Below are positions 33,501 through 44,640 of a DNA stretch of 64,000 bases, in pieces. The stretch comes from Amanita rubescens (lineage: Eukaryota > Basidiomycota > Agaricomycetes > Agaricales > Amanitaceae): contig WION01000115.1 of NCBI GenBank assembly GCA_015039365.1, forward strand, positions 62,001 through 126,000, given 5' to 3'. The notes below the pieces were generated by a model that worked only from the letters and a program-made list of their open reading frames with translations, did no database searches and was not told the origin of the DNA. Numbering within the stretch: the first letter of the stretch is position 1; each line of letters opens with the position of its first letter. The position numbers and the translations under genes are program-made.

Positions 33501-34185
33501 TTATGATTGATTACTATGTACTACTACACAGGTCTGAGCTAGGTATGATTGTCATTATCATGTATACTACTACTATATGTCTTTATGCTACAAGTTAAGA
33601 GCAGGGAGTGGTATACATATCTGGACTATGTTTGATGCTACTAATATTTTATTCCTTTGTAGTTTCAGTTGGTTTGGCATGATGGGTTTGTTTGGAATGT
33701 TCATTCTTCTAGAAATGGGATCATGGCATGATTTCTGTGTTTTTAAGATTTCTTTTGGAGACATGCCACACACTACTCCCCCAGATCTCAAATATCTCTA
33801 AGAATGCTGTTAAATGATGCCCACATTACTATTTTTCTCACAAGTACAAACTAAATGCAAATATTTGCACTACACTATTTTTGTCTATTTTTCTGCATTT
33901 TTGCAGGGGCTAGACAGGCCCATAAGGAGGGCCAAGCAATACAAGCTGCATGGATGCAGCAGCCCAGATTTGCCAAGTGGTGATTGAAGTGGCCACCTGA
34001 GAAGTTGACTCCGGGGGTCTGGGAGAGTAAAGTTCAGAGTGGCTCAACAGCTCAAAGCCACTCAGAGCAGCTCCAAAAATAGAGCTGAGCTAGTTGGAGC
34101 TGGAGCCAAATTTCAGCTCCAGCTCAGCTCTAGATCAGCTCGGCTCAGCTGGCTCATGGCTCAGAGCTGAGCTGGCAACAACACT
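33501..34185. other. hAT1 3' region
   Basis: Non-coding sequence between the transposase stop and the right TIR. The last 150 nt hold repeated AGCTGAGCT/GGCTCAGCT motifs that pair with the GCTCGGCT motifs at the left end. These are likely transposase-binding subterminal repeats. Confidence 0.6.
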
Positions 34186-34613
34186 AATGATGGGTCGGTT
34201 GTTGCAGGTTCTACATCACCTGAGACATTGTGCAACATCACCATTTGGTCGTGACTGGCATGTGGTAATAGGTTTTCAGATACAGTGTATGGCAAGTCGT
34301 TGCTAGTTGACGTGTTCAGCAAGTTACCATAGTAGTTGCCCAGACCAGTGCTTGTTGACGCTAGGGATTGGCACGGGTTGGCTAAACCCGTGCGGGTCAC
34401 ATACCCGCACCCATTGAGGGTACGGGTGGGGGTCCACACTCTGAGGACCCTCATTGAAACCCGTACCCGCGACATGGGTTTGGGTGCGGCAGGCAAGACC
34501 CGTGCCTATACCCACACCCATGTCAGGTTAGGGCGGGATGCGGCATCGGTCATAGTTCAACGTAATGCAAACGACACTACTTTAGCGTTGAAATTAACTC
34601 AGTAGTTCCCAGC

Positions 34614-34701
34614 TAGCGTGAAACATATTCAGCAAGCTTAGTTAGCGTGAAACATATTTAGCAAGCTTAGTTAGCGTGAAACATATGTTAGCAATCTTAG
34701 T
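34614..34701. repeat. Three tandem 29-30 nt subterminal repeats in hAT2
   Basis: The units start TAGCGTGAAACATAT at 34614, 34643 and 34672, with a degenerate half unit at 34583. They lie between the left end and the transposase start. They are candidate transposase-binding sites or promoter elements. Confidence 0.85.
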
Positions 34702-34781
34702 ACGGTCAATGGTGAAACAGCTTGTGGGTAATATATAAGTGACAAGAGGTGTTTGCGACGTGCAACGTACCTTCAGACATC

Positions 34782-37700
34782 ATGCCTTTGGACGCCACTG
34801 CCAGTAAACGAGTTCCCAAGTTGACAGAGAGGGCGAACCCAGCCATATCCAGCTCTAGGAAGCGTCGCTTGTCATTGTCGAGTCAGGATGAGACTCATGA
34901 TACCCCCAGACAGCGTGTACGCACCGACAATGCATCACCTGTGACCCCTGATGCGCAGGCCACTCCCCCTGTCAATGCTACACCACCAGCAACCACCCCC
35001 GCTTCATCTGACTCTGCAACTCGTAACCCGAGCGCTACCGACGGACCTGAAGAATTAGGCGACACTGATGAGACAAATAGCTCAGTGAACACGTCTACAA
35101 ACACATCCGATGGTCCTTTACCTGTTAACGAGACCCCTGAGGCACAGCTGAGTATGTTGCCTTAAAGTTACATATAACTGAGAAATTAACTTGGAGTCAG
35201 AGCGTTTACAGAAGGAGTGGTGCTCACCCATCTATGCCTTCTTCCAACCAAACCCGAAAATCGTCGAAATAAATGACCGCCGCGCCCACGAGTTCAAGTG
35301 CAGTGGCCGAGGGTGTAAGGCTACAGTGCGCCGATTCCTTGATAAGAGGGATGCGTACTCCACTGGGAATATGCGAAAGCATGTTAAATCATGCTGGGGT
35401 GCTGACGTTCTGGCCGCAGCTGACAGTGCGAGGGACTTGGAAGAGGTCCGGACGAAGATTGTCAAGGATGTTCTGCAAAATGGAAGTATTACAGCAGCAT
35501 TCGAGCGAAAAAATATTGTTACGTACTCTCACCGCCAACACACGAAGGTGGAGATCAGGTATGAGTCGCTTACTGTTTCGTTGTGAACAAATGTTGACAT
35601 CAGGCCACGGAAGGGCCGAAATGGTCCGTTGGGTGTGTGAAGACCTACGGCCTTTCCAGATCGTGAAAGATCGAGGCTTTCGATGCCTGATGAAGACAGG
35701 CCGCCCCGAGATATATATACCCTCGCCGGAAACGATTTCTCGCGATGTTAGGCTTATCTATGCACGTACTCGCGAGAGATTAACGAAAATGCTGCAAAAA
35801 CACAAAGGAAGACTCAGCTTTTCGACTGATGGTTGGACTTCACCAAATCATCGGGCATATGTCGCGTTCATGGTCCATCTAGAGCGTGAGGGATCGCCGT
35901 TAATGTTACCACTCGATATCGTTGAACTGGCCCAAGTAAGTCAGCATACTTCACATTGTATTACTGCTCACTCACCAGAATTATAGTCCCATACAGGTGC
36001 AGAACTTGCGGCAGCATTTGCCACTGTTCTTGAAGAGTACAACTTGACGGAGAAGGTTCTAGCAGTGACGTGCGATAATGCGAGTAACAATGATGTAATG
36101 ATCAGGGAGCTCGCCGAGTTAGTGCCCGGGTTTGAGGGGGAAGCAAGCCATACACGTTGCTTCCTCCACGTCATCAATCTCGTTGCCAAGTCACTTATTC
36201 ATCAATTTGATGCGCATGGCGGTCAGACTGGTGTTGATGATGAGCAGCAGGAACTTACAGATGAACCCGATATGGAAGATTCGCCCTCCAACGCTGCAGC
36301 CGCAGATGAATCCGATGATGAGGACACAGCCACCGATGATGATGATGGGTTTGTCGACGAGGTTGAAAAGATGGATGAGACCGAGAAGGAGCTTCACAAG
36401 TATATGATAAGACCTGTCAAAGTCGTTCTTCTTAAGGTGAGCACGCCATCCGAATCGAAATCAAACCTTGTGACTTACTTCAATCCTAGCTTCGAAAAAT
36501 CTCCTTCAAGATCATCAACTCCACAACCATCCTTTTACCCGCGTGGAAGCAAATCCTGAAGGATGTCGATGGTAAGGAAACCATCATACCACGGGATGTC
36601 GCAACACGGTGGAACTCGACCTATGATATGCTTGAGTACTGCGTGAGGTACCGTGCGGCCATTGACAGAGTCACGCAGAGGCGAGATTTAGGGCTCCGGA
36701 TGTTCGAGTTGACGGACGAGGAGTGGAAGCTTGCTGAGCAGTTGCGTGACAGCTTGAAGGTATGTTTCTTCGTTAGATCCGCATAGCACCTGCACTCACG
36801 CCATCACTTGACCTTATCGCCGCATCTCTCCTGCTATCATCACACCTGTCCTGCTATCACCGCACGTCTTCTACTCACGCTGTCATCGGAATTGAACCTG
36901 CCGCTGCGCTTGCACCACCGTTGTACCCTATCGCAACCCACTCCGCACTTCCATCACCATCAGATCTTGAAGGATGCGACTCGTTTCTTCTCTCGCCCTA
37001 TGCCAAACCTCGCCCGTGTCATCCCCGCGATGGATCACATCGAAGAAACACTTTCAACAGGTTCTCGCGACCTGTCCAACGATCCAGCAATACGCGCGGC
37101 GCTCACGATCGCTCGGAAAACATTGAACCGCTACTATGGGTTGACCGATAGCTCAGAGGTTTACCGTATTGCAATGGGTGAGTTGCATTCATAGCTTTCT
37201 GAGGTGCTTTCGGGCTCAATCATTCCCATTACATGCGCTGAATAGTACTACACCCCCGGCACAAACTCAAGTACTTTCAAACCGCACAGTGGGATGACGA
37301 GTGGATTAAAACAGCTGAATCCCTTGTTCGTGACGAGTTTGAGCGATCCTACAACCACACGAATGAAACCGACATCGAGATTATTGACGGCAACACCGAG
37401 GCCAGCACTGAAACGGTTAATACGTCCAAGGTATGCGTTCATCTGAGTCTCATGGTCACATTTAATCTAATGGAAGGAATATAGAACATCTTTGACAACC
37501 TCCCTGCTCTCGCACCCCCAAAGGCATCAAACGTAGTCTCCGAGCTCGATCGCTACCTCAAATTGGATGTAGAAGATGTCAATAATGCTATTACTTGGTG
37601 GTACGAGCGCCGCGCGCTCTATCCCAATTTATCGCGGATGGCGCTGGATTACTTAACAATTCCCCGTGCGTACTACATTATTCATTCATACGATCAAAGC

Positions 37701-37921
37701 TAACACTACGTCTAGCGACATCTATTGATGTCGAGCGTTTCTTCAGCCGTGGCCGACTCCTGCTTTCCCATGTGCGATCCCGACTCTCTGCTCATACAAC
37801 AGCTGCTATATTGTGTCTCGGACATTGGAGCCATGTTAATTTAATTAAAAACGAGGATATACTAAAGGTTACTTCACTTCCAGATGTTGTTTCTGACGGA
37901 GATATTATAATACTTGATTAG
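34782..37921 (+). CDS. hAT transposase (hAT2)
   Basis: The ATG at 34782 (MPLDATASKRVPKL) opens a Ser/Thr-rich N terminus. Intron 1 (GTATGT, 35152) leads to the BED-type zinc finger, with C-x4-C in FKCSGRGCKATVRRFL and NMRKHVKSCWG. Next come RWVCEDLRPFQIVKDRGF and the RNase H-like core: LSFSTDGWTSPNHRAYVAF (first Asp, 35818-), VTCDNASNNDVM (second Asp, 36067-) and RCFLHVINLVAKS. An acidic insertion (DDDDGF region), DVATRWNSTYDMLEYC and ATRFFSRPMPNLARVIPAMD follow. The dimerisation domain is NAITWWYERRALYPNLSRMA with ATSIDVERFFSRGRLLLSHV, and the stop is at 37919-37921. About nine exons with small introns join in phase wherever I checked (for example AG|GTATGAG..GGAAG|G at 35558-35608). It is likely active. 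Confidence 0.85.
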
Positions 37922-37979
37922 AATTTAACACATACTACTATACTAGTACTACTTTAATTCATAATATACGTGAATTTCC

Positions 37980-38161
37980 CTTCGTCACCGGGTATAACCC
38001 GTGCGGGTGCGGGTATGGGTGCGGATGTGGGTGCGGGTGCGGGTCAGCTTGTCCTGTACCCGTGTCCAAACCCGGACCCTGAGTGAGGGTGTGGGTATGT
38101 CACAGGGTATGGGTACGGGTATGCCCCGGGATACCCAGGGGTGTACCCAAGCCAATCCCTA
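37980..38161. repeat. GGGTGCGGGTA-type subterminal repeats of hAT2
   Basis: The right end holds many copies of GGGTGCGGG/GGGTATGGG. The left end (34362-34520) holds the same motif in the other orientation (ACCCGCACCC). Such G-rich runs could fold as quadruplexes and are typical transposase-binding subterminal arrays. Confidence 0.7.
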
Positions 38162-41100
38162 GTTGACGCTATCGGCATGTCACTATATTGGGCCCATCCC
38201 GGAAGACTACCATCATATATTAGCGACGTTAGTAAACCTTCAAGACACGTACTGGTCAGCAACCTGAGCATCCAGATTACAGGCTGACGACAGCCCTTCC
38301 TCTGTGTTATCCCACATTCCAAAACCGCCGGCGGCCGCAGCAAATGCCTGTGCCTGTGGGATGTATGTCTCATCTGGGCCTGACAGTCCTGACCATGTGA
38401 TTAGCAGTTTATCTAAAGACAATGTGAGATATTGTCGGTGTTGCACACCTTCGTTAATCTGTGCTGGGCCTTGTTCCTTTCCCTTTCGAGACGAAGTTCG
38501 ACCACTAGAACTTGATCCAACTCGATATGAAGATGAGCGCCTTGACGACAAGCCGGCCTTGCGCGTCTTTAATTCTTTCAACTTCTCCTGGTTGTCTTTC
38601 CGAACTTGGCTCAAGGCCTGTATCTCATTATTGATTCGGTCCACCTCTGAATCCTGAAACCTTTTCTCTTGAGATTTGCGAGCTGTAAGAGAATTGCGTG
38701 TCAGTGCCCGTGACATGCGATTAAAGGCATCATTCCGATTGTTGCGGAGAACACCGGCTGTCATTGAGTCCTTGATTTCCGCAGCAACTGTGTTATCGAG
38801 GATACGGGCACTGCCAGTTATCAGTACTCTATTTCTCAAATGGTGCTCTCAGAAATCCTGGCACACCTTTCAATTGCTTCAACAAGCGACAACTTCGTGC
38901 CAGTGTTAGAATTCGTCCAGTGATGCTGGCTTTCACCCATGTTTGTTGTCGCCTGGGTTATTGTCCAGTCCGCCAGGTTCATTTTTGTACGTAATGGCAT
39001 AATTGCTGGAAGGATCCAGCGATGGTCAAGTTTATGAGCCCACCACGCTGGCAATTGTCAATTACTATTAATTTCACATAGCAATACAGTTAATATCGGT
39101 ATACGGACCTTGAACCTCATCGGGGAGATCCCCGATCCACGTTGAAAATTCACTGAACTCCTTCTCTGTCTTGATGTAAGGAAAATCTTGGATTCGCCGG
39201 TATTGTTCATCATTGAGCACTGGTCGGAGTTTCTGGATGCCGCTGTGATACAGATCAAGATGTGTCCAAGAAATGGTCTTTGAAATGAGACAATACCGTT
39301 TTACATGCGTGTAGCATGCACGAACAACATATTGAACTAGGATCTCAGGATCTGTTGTTCTTATTTCACTATAGTCTGGCTCATTGGTGGTGAGGAATGA
39401 GTCTCCAAAGCCCTGAACTTGCGCAAGTTCAAGGTCAACATTGAGGGAGAGAAGGTTTCCGCCACGACTGAACCGTTTGAAGAGTAGGCGCCGATTTGTA
39501 ATTACATGCGTGAGACGTTGGAATTCATCGAAAAGGGCTTTGTATTGCGTTCTATCTGCCCTGTTAGTGTATATTCGTCCAATGGTCACAGCTAGACGAG
39601 TCAGGTATGAGCAATTGGATACCAGCCTTGCCATGGGCTTATCATCGTACCTCGGTGAACTGCTGCACACCAGATAACTATTTCACACTCCTGGAACTCT
39701 CCAACTGTACGCTTAAATGTCGTGTCAATTTGAATTGTGATGGCCTGATGAACGAGGCCAAGTAGATATGGATGAAATGTGTAAATCAATAGTCCGTCAC
39801 TTGGAGTTGTCAGAATATTATGAACGTAGCGCTCATCAACAGGCTTTTTGCGTTCGCTTCCAAGAATGTTCCATACTCCTGACAAGTAACGATCAATAAA
39901 AAAGAGTAACATTTGCAAAGGCGTGAAACATTGTTTACCTGGGATGCCAAATCCACATGGGTATAGCTTCCGTTTCTCCTGACGGATGATATCCTGTTTT
40001 AGGCGATTGGACTGCAGAGCAGGACTCGTCAAAGCTGGAGTTTTGCCCTGTAGGATCAACCGAGTGCTCGAAGCTATTAAGTTTGCGTGACGAGTCAGCC
40101 TGAGAAAATCTGAAAAAATTGTTTATTACCATTCTCTACTGACTGAACCGTGCTCCCTATCACCCCCACAGCGTCAACGCAACTCCGGTACAGATTCCTG
40201 AGGTCTCGAGAGGCTTTGGATGCCGGTAGGACAGGGTGCGAATGAGGGTAATCGTGGTTCGGTACAATACATGCCATGCGAATTGTTGGGTCCACGGGGA
40301 CGTAAATGGTTCGTGATGCTGGGCAATTGTGCCGCTTCATGTTAGTTTGGGTCCCATTGGCATTGTGCGGAAAGCCTAGTGATTGTGATTAACCGATTTT
40401 GTCAAGTAGATCAGTGGAAAGATCGTGACTTACGACATTTCTCAACTTTCCCTCCAACATGTGCTGGAATGACTCGGCTGCATTTAGAGGCACCGGAAAA
40501 ACCATCCAGCTCCTCCCCCGCAAATAAACGAGCTAGCATGTGTTCATCAACGTTATCGGGTATTGAATGGTACTGGTGATTGTCCCGAAACGAGCGCGTC
40601 CATCCTGAACATGCAATAAAGTATGGCTTGGCCCTCTTCGTCGAATCCTACTCCAGTGGTTGAGACAATCTCATCAATGAAAAGACCACCATAGTCATAC
40701 CTTATATGACTTCATGATAGGGTGACCAGTGCATAGCGAACCTGCACTATCGCGCGCATTGCATTGGCGAGACTGTATGACAAGCCAGAATCTGCAAGGA
40801 AGCAGTTAGCTGCAGTACCACTGTAGCGGGAGCAAGACGAGAGTGCGTACGTCAAGACCAGCTTCTCAGCACTGTTAGCTTCTTTTGTACGGTCTTGTAA
40901 CTGAGCTTCAATGATGGATGAGAGTGAGTTGGGGTCAAGTTCATATCGCTCGGCATTGAGAAACTTGGGATCTACTTGTTCACAAGCATAGAAGCCAGCA
41001 CAATCAAGGCGGCTTCTGCGGCATGGGACCGGAACTCCAGTAAAGATGTCAAAGGATGGTTTTGAATCCCCGTCACCAGTTCCACCACGCCAAGAGTCTT

Positions 41101-42021
41101 GATCCTATCCAGACCGCGCTCGAATCAGTCCAGACAGGATGCCAGCAAGATTGTAGTAAACTCACCTTGTTTTTTATTATAGCGTCTACGGTCAGAAGCT
41201 CGTGACCATTTCCTTCATAAATGTTGTATTTGGGGTCGCGTAAATCAATGATGTATGCGGTTTTGACACGAGGAACTGGCCAATAGCTTGGCAAGCCAGT
41301 GACGTACTCGACGCGATCCACTAAAAGCTGCCGATTTAGTCGGCGAGGCTTATCCGAGACACGCGACGTTACATCCTGGTCTAGCCACACCGTGTCAGAA
41401 GGTAGCTCAGTTTCATCGTCGCTGGCCATATCTTGGGAGTTTGGGATATATTCATCGGATCCAGACTCATGCTCCGAGAAGTCTCCAGTATCACCAACCA
41501 GTGTGGTATCGCTAGGTGTACCGGTACGGCTCAAGTCACCGCCAAGGCTAGGGATGATGCATGTCTCAGGATCGTCTTCAGCCTCTGAATCGGAAAGGAT
41601 TTCGATCGTCTCATGCCCATTTTCGTGGGTGGAGCGAATGCGGACTTCCCCAGCGCTGAGCGATAGCGGAAGATCTTCTACTTTGACTGAATGGTCCAGC
41701 GGCTCGCGTTTAATTATTACTGCAAATATTGAGACCACTAGTAATTGTCTGAACTTAGAAATGAGACAAACCTTTGTTCCTTGAGACGTTATGTTTCATA
41801 AACTCTTTCAACTCGCGTACATCAATCCAGTCATTTGAGACGAATTTGGTGGGGTTGCGTTCTATGAATGTCTTTGTGTAAATCTGCAAAGAGACGTATC
41901 ACTATCAGGTCCAGTAAACATGATAAATATGATCGTAATTACTCACCTCATTCCTAAATCCTTCGATAATTCCTAGTGGCACGCTGTGTAAAAAATCCTT
42001 CTCTTCCTCAGTACGAGGCAT

Positions 42022-43106
42022 TGTAAGCCTGTTCTGAAGGGCTGTTGAAGACCGTGACAACTTTGCGAGTATTCGTTTCTCCCTCTCGGCACCATCACCA
42101 CCGTTTCACTCGCTCTCAGCCATATAATTTCAATTTTCTGCACGGCCGCTGATCCACTTGCCTCCCTACAGGTCGGAACAAACCTTTATGCAGCTCAGGC
42201 CCGAGTGTGGTTGCTTGATCAAGTGATGATATCCCCGAGAAGTAATATGCCAGCCAGTTACTGAAGGCGAAAGATGACGAATATATTTGGCTAACATATA
42301 TACAGGTGAGCGAGTATGGTATAGCTATCAGCGATGCTACCGTGTGTGCTTACCTGCTGTCGACGTTGAGAGCTGAGCCGACAGGAGAGTGATCGTGCGT
42401 GGGAGTAATATCCTTATGGGGCACGTGTGACAGTATTTGCATTTGTTAGTAGCTCCCTCTAATACTACGAAGTCATGCTATTATGTGGGGTGCTTGATCG
42501 CGAACGTGAGGATCATTTAAGTGAGCGTGATGAGCATTATAGTGAGTGTGAGGGAGGCCGGAGCAAGTGTGAGGGAGGCCGGAGCAAGTGTGAGGGAGGC
42601 CGGAGCAAGTGTGGTGGCCATTCAACGAGTGTGTCGGTTGATGGCGAGTGTGACAGTGTCGCATTTCACCTATCCTCGCTACGCGTATCGTGGTAGCTGG
42701 TTCGAAAATGAGGCGATGCCAACTTTGCCAAATTAGTACTAAGCTTGGCAGCTTGGCAAGTTCCGACCCTCGCTTTCCGAAACCAGACGATGCAATTGTG
42801 AATAGATTGATTCTAGACTAAGATCACTTATCGTGCTATTGCGACCAGAGTGTACTTATACATGCTGCTTATGAGTGCTTATGGCGACATCCGGCAATGC
42901 CGAATGGCCGCTGTCAACGGGCATTCGGAATTTACATAAATTACCGGAGGCTTGAGAAACGTCTCACCCAAATTTAGCAAACCGTCATTGTACTGAGCAA
43001 CATCAGTCTACGTTTTGCGTAAGTTCAAATTGTTCGTGCATAGATTCTACATTCTCAAATACTTCCTGCAGGCTTGGTAATCCTGCCGTGATCAAAAGGC
43101 TACAGC
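42022..43106. other. Intergenic with a three-fold 21-nt tandem repeat
   Basis: No supported gene. At 42546-42608 the 21-nt unit GTGTGAGGGAGGCCGGAGCA(A) is present three times, followed by a partial fourth. The outer (5') end of the Mutator-like element must lie in this stretch, but I could not find a matching inverted end. Confidence 0.6.
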
Positions 43107-44519
43107 ATGTACGGGACGCGCCGCATACCTTCGGATGTCATACGCGACATCTTCTCGCACCTATCCTCACCTTTGAAAGTTCACGAGGCACACAAGTTTC
43201 CGTGGTATCTTGGCCAAATTTGCTCCCAATGGAGAGCTGCTTTTTTGTTAATGCAGCCGTACTTCTGGAGCGAAGTCGAAATAGAGAAGCCTCAAGCCCA
43301 TAATGGCGGTAAAAAGCGACTACACGTCGCGCGTACCATGGAAATCTTAACGTTCTTTCTCGACATGACTCGTGGAGCACCATTTTCCTTCACCTTGTTC
43401 GCGCTTCAACTTGAACCCCTCATAAAGAAAAATGTGCCCTACGTTCAGACCGTTCTTTCGAAATTCCTGAATTATTCAGCCCAATGGAAGAATGTAGTAA
43501 TGGAAGTGCAGCTATCGCAGCTTGCATTGCTCCGCGACATAAAAAACCAACTGCCAATGTTACAGACTTTAACGCTCATGATGCTTGATCGTGTACCCAG
43601 TGATTACGAGAAGGACAATCTCAGTGGTGATGACGCTGACAGTGTGTTGCGTCGTGAACTCTGTGACCTTTTCGAGGACGCGCCGCAGTTAACACGTATC
43701 CAACTCAATTCTATTTGTTCCGCGGCCTGGAGATTCAACTGGGCGTCACTCACAAGCATTCACCTATCTTCCACGGACGGCACGAAAGAAATCATATCTA
43801 CCCTTCGACAGACCGTTAATCTAGAGAGGTTTTCCGTTGATGAAATTTTCTATCTCAGCTACCTCAATCCAGCCGATTTCGAAATCGTCAAGCTTCCATG
43901 CTTGAAATATTTATCCGTCTACGGTGTTTTGCTCTTAACCGTCCTGGAGGCGCCAGGGTTGAAGGAACTAAGAATCACGTTCCACGGGGAGTGCGCAACG
44001 GAGGACGAACCCGATGAAAAACTGGACGACTCCGAAGTAGCCGGGAGAATCAATGCCTTCCTCGTCAGATCAAAATGCGTGCTCTCCAAATTCTCTGCCT
44101 TATCCCTCGATTCACCGGTTCTCAACGACATATTTCCGCACATGCCAGATGTCCAAGAGTTATATATCCAGGCCAGGTACATGCCCTACATTTCTGAAGT
44201 TTTTGAATGCCTTGGAGGATCGGAATCAAGCACTCAGACAGTCCAGCCAACCGAGTTTCCGCTTAGCCATCTAAGCGTGTTATCGATCTTCAGCTTCTTC
44301 GAAGACGAGGACCTGAAACCGGTCAATGAAATGATGGCGCGTCGCAATCCGATGGCTGGTAACATCGATGCTGGCCCAAAAGAACTGATATTAAATTTGA
44401 ATGGTATGGCACGTCATGTGACTACGGAGCTGGAGTCTCTGGAATCCATGTGCGAAGACAGGGGCATTCGCTTTGCATTTGACTGTTGGGGGCCGGGGAT
44501 GTTTTTCGTAATAGGGTAG
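43107..44519 (+). CDS. F-box protein with leucine-rich repeats
   Basis: This is a single-exon protein of 470 residues. The N terminus (RRIPSDVIRDIFSHL, then GQICSQWRAAFLLMQPYFW) is an F-box-like domain, which would bind Skp1 in an SCF ubiquitin ligase. The rest shows irregular leucine-rich repeats (for example LPMLQTLTLMMLD, APQLTRIQLNSIC, LPCLKYLSVYGVLLL, APGLKELRITF, LSVLSIFSFFED). This is the usual layout of the large, fast-evolving F-box family in Agaricomycetes, where the substrate is unknown. The start at 43107 precedes the F-box by six residues. The gene ends 121 bp from the convergent fungalysin gene. No frame damage is seen. Confidence 0.75.
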   Translation: MYGTRRIPSDVIRDIFSHLSSPLKVHEAHKFPWYLGQICSQWRAAFLLMQPYFWSEVEIEKPQAHNGGKKRLHVARTMEILTFFLDMTRGAPFSFTLFALQLEPLIKKNVPYVQTVLSKFLNYSAQWKNVVMEVQLSQLALLRDIKNQLPMLQTLTLMMLDRVPSDYEKDNLSGDDADSVLRRELCDLFEDAPQLTRIQLNSICSAAWRFNWASLTSIHLSSTDGTKEIISTLRQTVNLERFSVDEIFYLSYLNPADFEIVKLPCLKYLSVYGVLLLTVLEAPGLKELRITFHGECATEDEPDEKLDDSEVAGRINAFLVRSKCVLSKFSALSLDSPVLNDIFPHMPDVQELYIQARYMPYISEVFECLGGSESSTQTVQPTEFPLSHLSVLSIFSFFEDEDLKPVNEMMARRNPMAGNIDAGPKELILNLNGMARHVTTELESLESMCEDRGIRFAFDCWGPGMFFVIG

Positions 44520-44640
44520 GATTGATACTGTGTTTATCTATCAGGAATCATGATTATTATGAGCTAGCATTAGCTCGACAGTATTTTACAGTAAAAACGT
44601 CTCAAGTCATAAAATTTCATCATCAATGGGGCAGAATCGT

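Larger units (their letters stand above)
28459..34185 (+). mobile_element. hAT-family DNA transposon (hAT1), about 5.7 kb
   Basis: The outer ends are inverted: AGTGTTGTTG at 28459-28468 and CAACAACACT at 34176-34185. If the shared outer T/A is counted, the TIR is 11 bp. Both ends carry clusters of GAGCTC/GGCTC-type subterminal motifs (28470-28590 and 34030-34175). An interrupted hAT transposase gene lies between. No 8-bp target duplication is seen. The left flank is copy C of the duplicated block and the right flank is the Mutator-like gene. One flank has therefore been replaced by recombination or deletion since insertion. Confidence 0.75.
34362..38161 (+). mobile_element. hAT-family DNA transposon (hAT2), 3800 bp with perfect 8 bp TSD
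   Basis: The element starts TAGGGATTGGC (34362) and ends GCCAATCCCTA (38161), an 11-bp perfect inverted repeat. It is flanked on both sides by GTTGACGC (34354-34361 and 38162-38169), a perfect 8-bp target duplication as expected for hAT. Intact ends, intact duplication and an apparently open transposase indicate a recent insertion. It lies in the last coding exon of the Mutator-like gene. Confidence 0.92.
34187..42021 (-). pseudogene. Mutator-like transposase gene, interrupted by hAT2
   Basis: The start is at 42021 (MPRTEEEKDFLHSVPLGII). It is followed by short exons (TFIERNPTKFVSNDW; IIKREPLDHSVKVEDLPL), an acidic Ser/Asp-rich stretch and LPSYWPVPRVKTAYIIDL. Next is a WRKY/GCM1-like zinc-finger region (CSRVIPAHVGGKVEKC, KRHNCPASRTIYVPVD, NHDYPHSHP). 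The transposase core follows: AITIQIDTTFKRTVGEFQ (first Asp), RGGNLLSLNVDLELAQVQG (second Asp), then RACYTHVKRY. The C-terminal part is helical and Ser/Gly-rich. The last intron (GTACGT..GGTAG, about 38204-38249) leads into LPGWAQYSDMPIAS, where hAT2 is inserted at 38162. The reading resumes beyond it (34353 to 34187) and runs straight into the right TIR of hAT1. The gene is thus doubly disrupted. The family is repeatedly seen in Agaricomycetes, usually as an unnamed protein. Confidence 0.65.

Noticed and set aside
42546..42608. Possible CRISPR-like or satellite array
   Set aside because: There are only three direct 21-nt units without spacers. It is a simple local tandem repeat in a eukaryotic genome.
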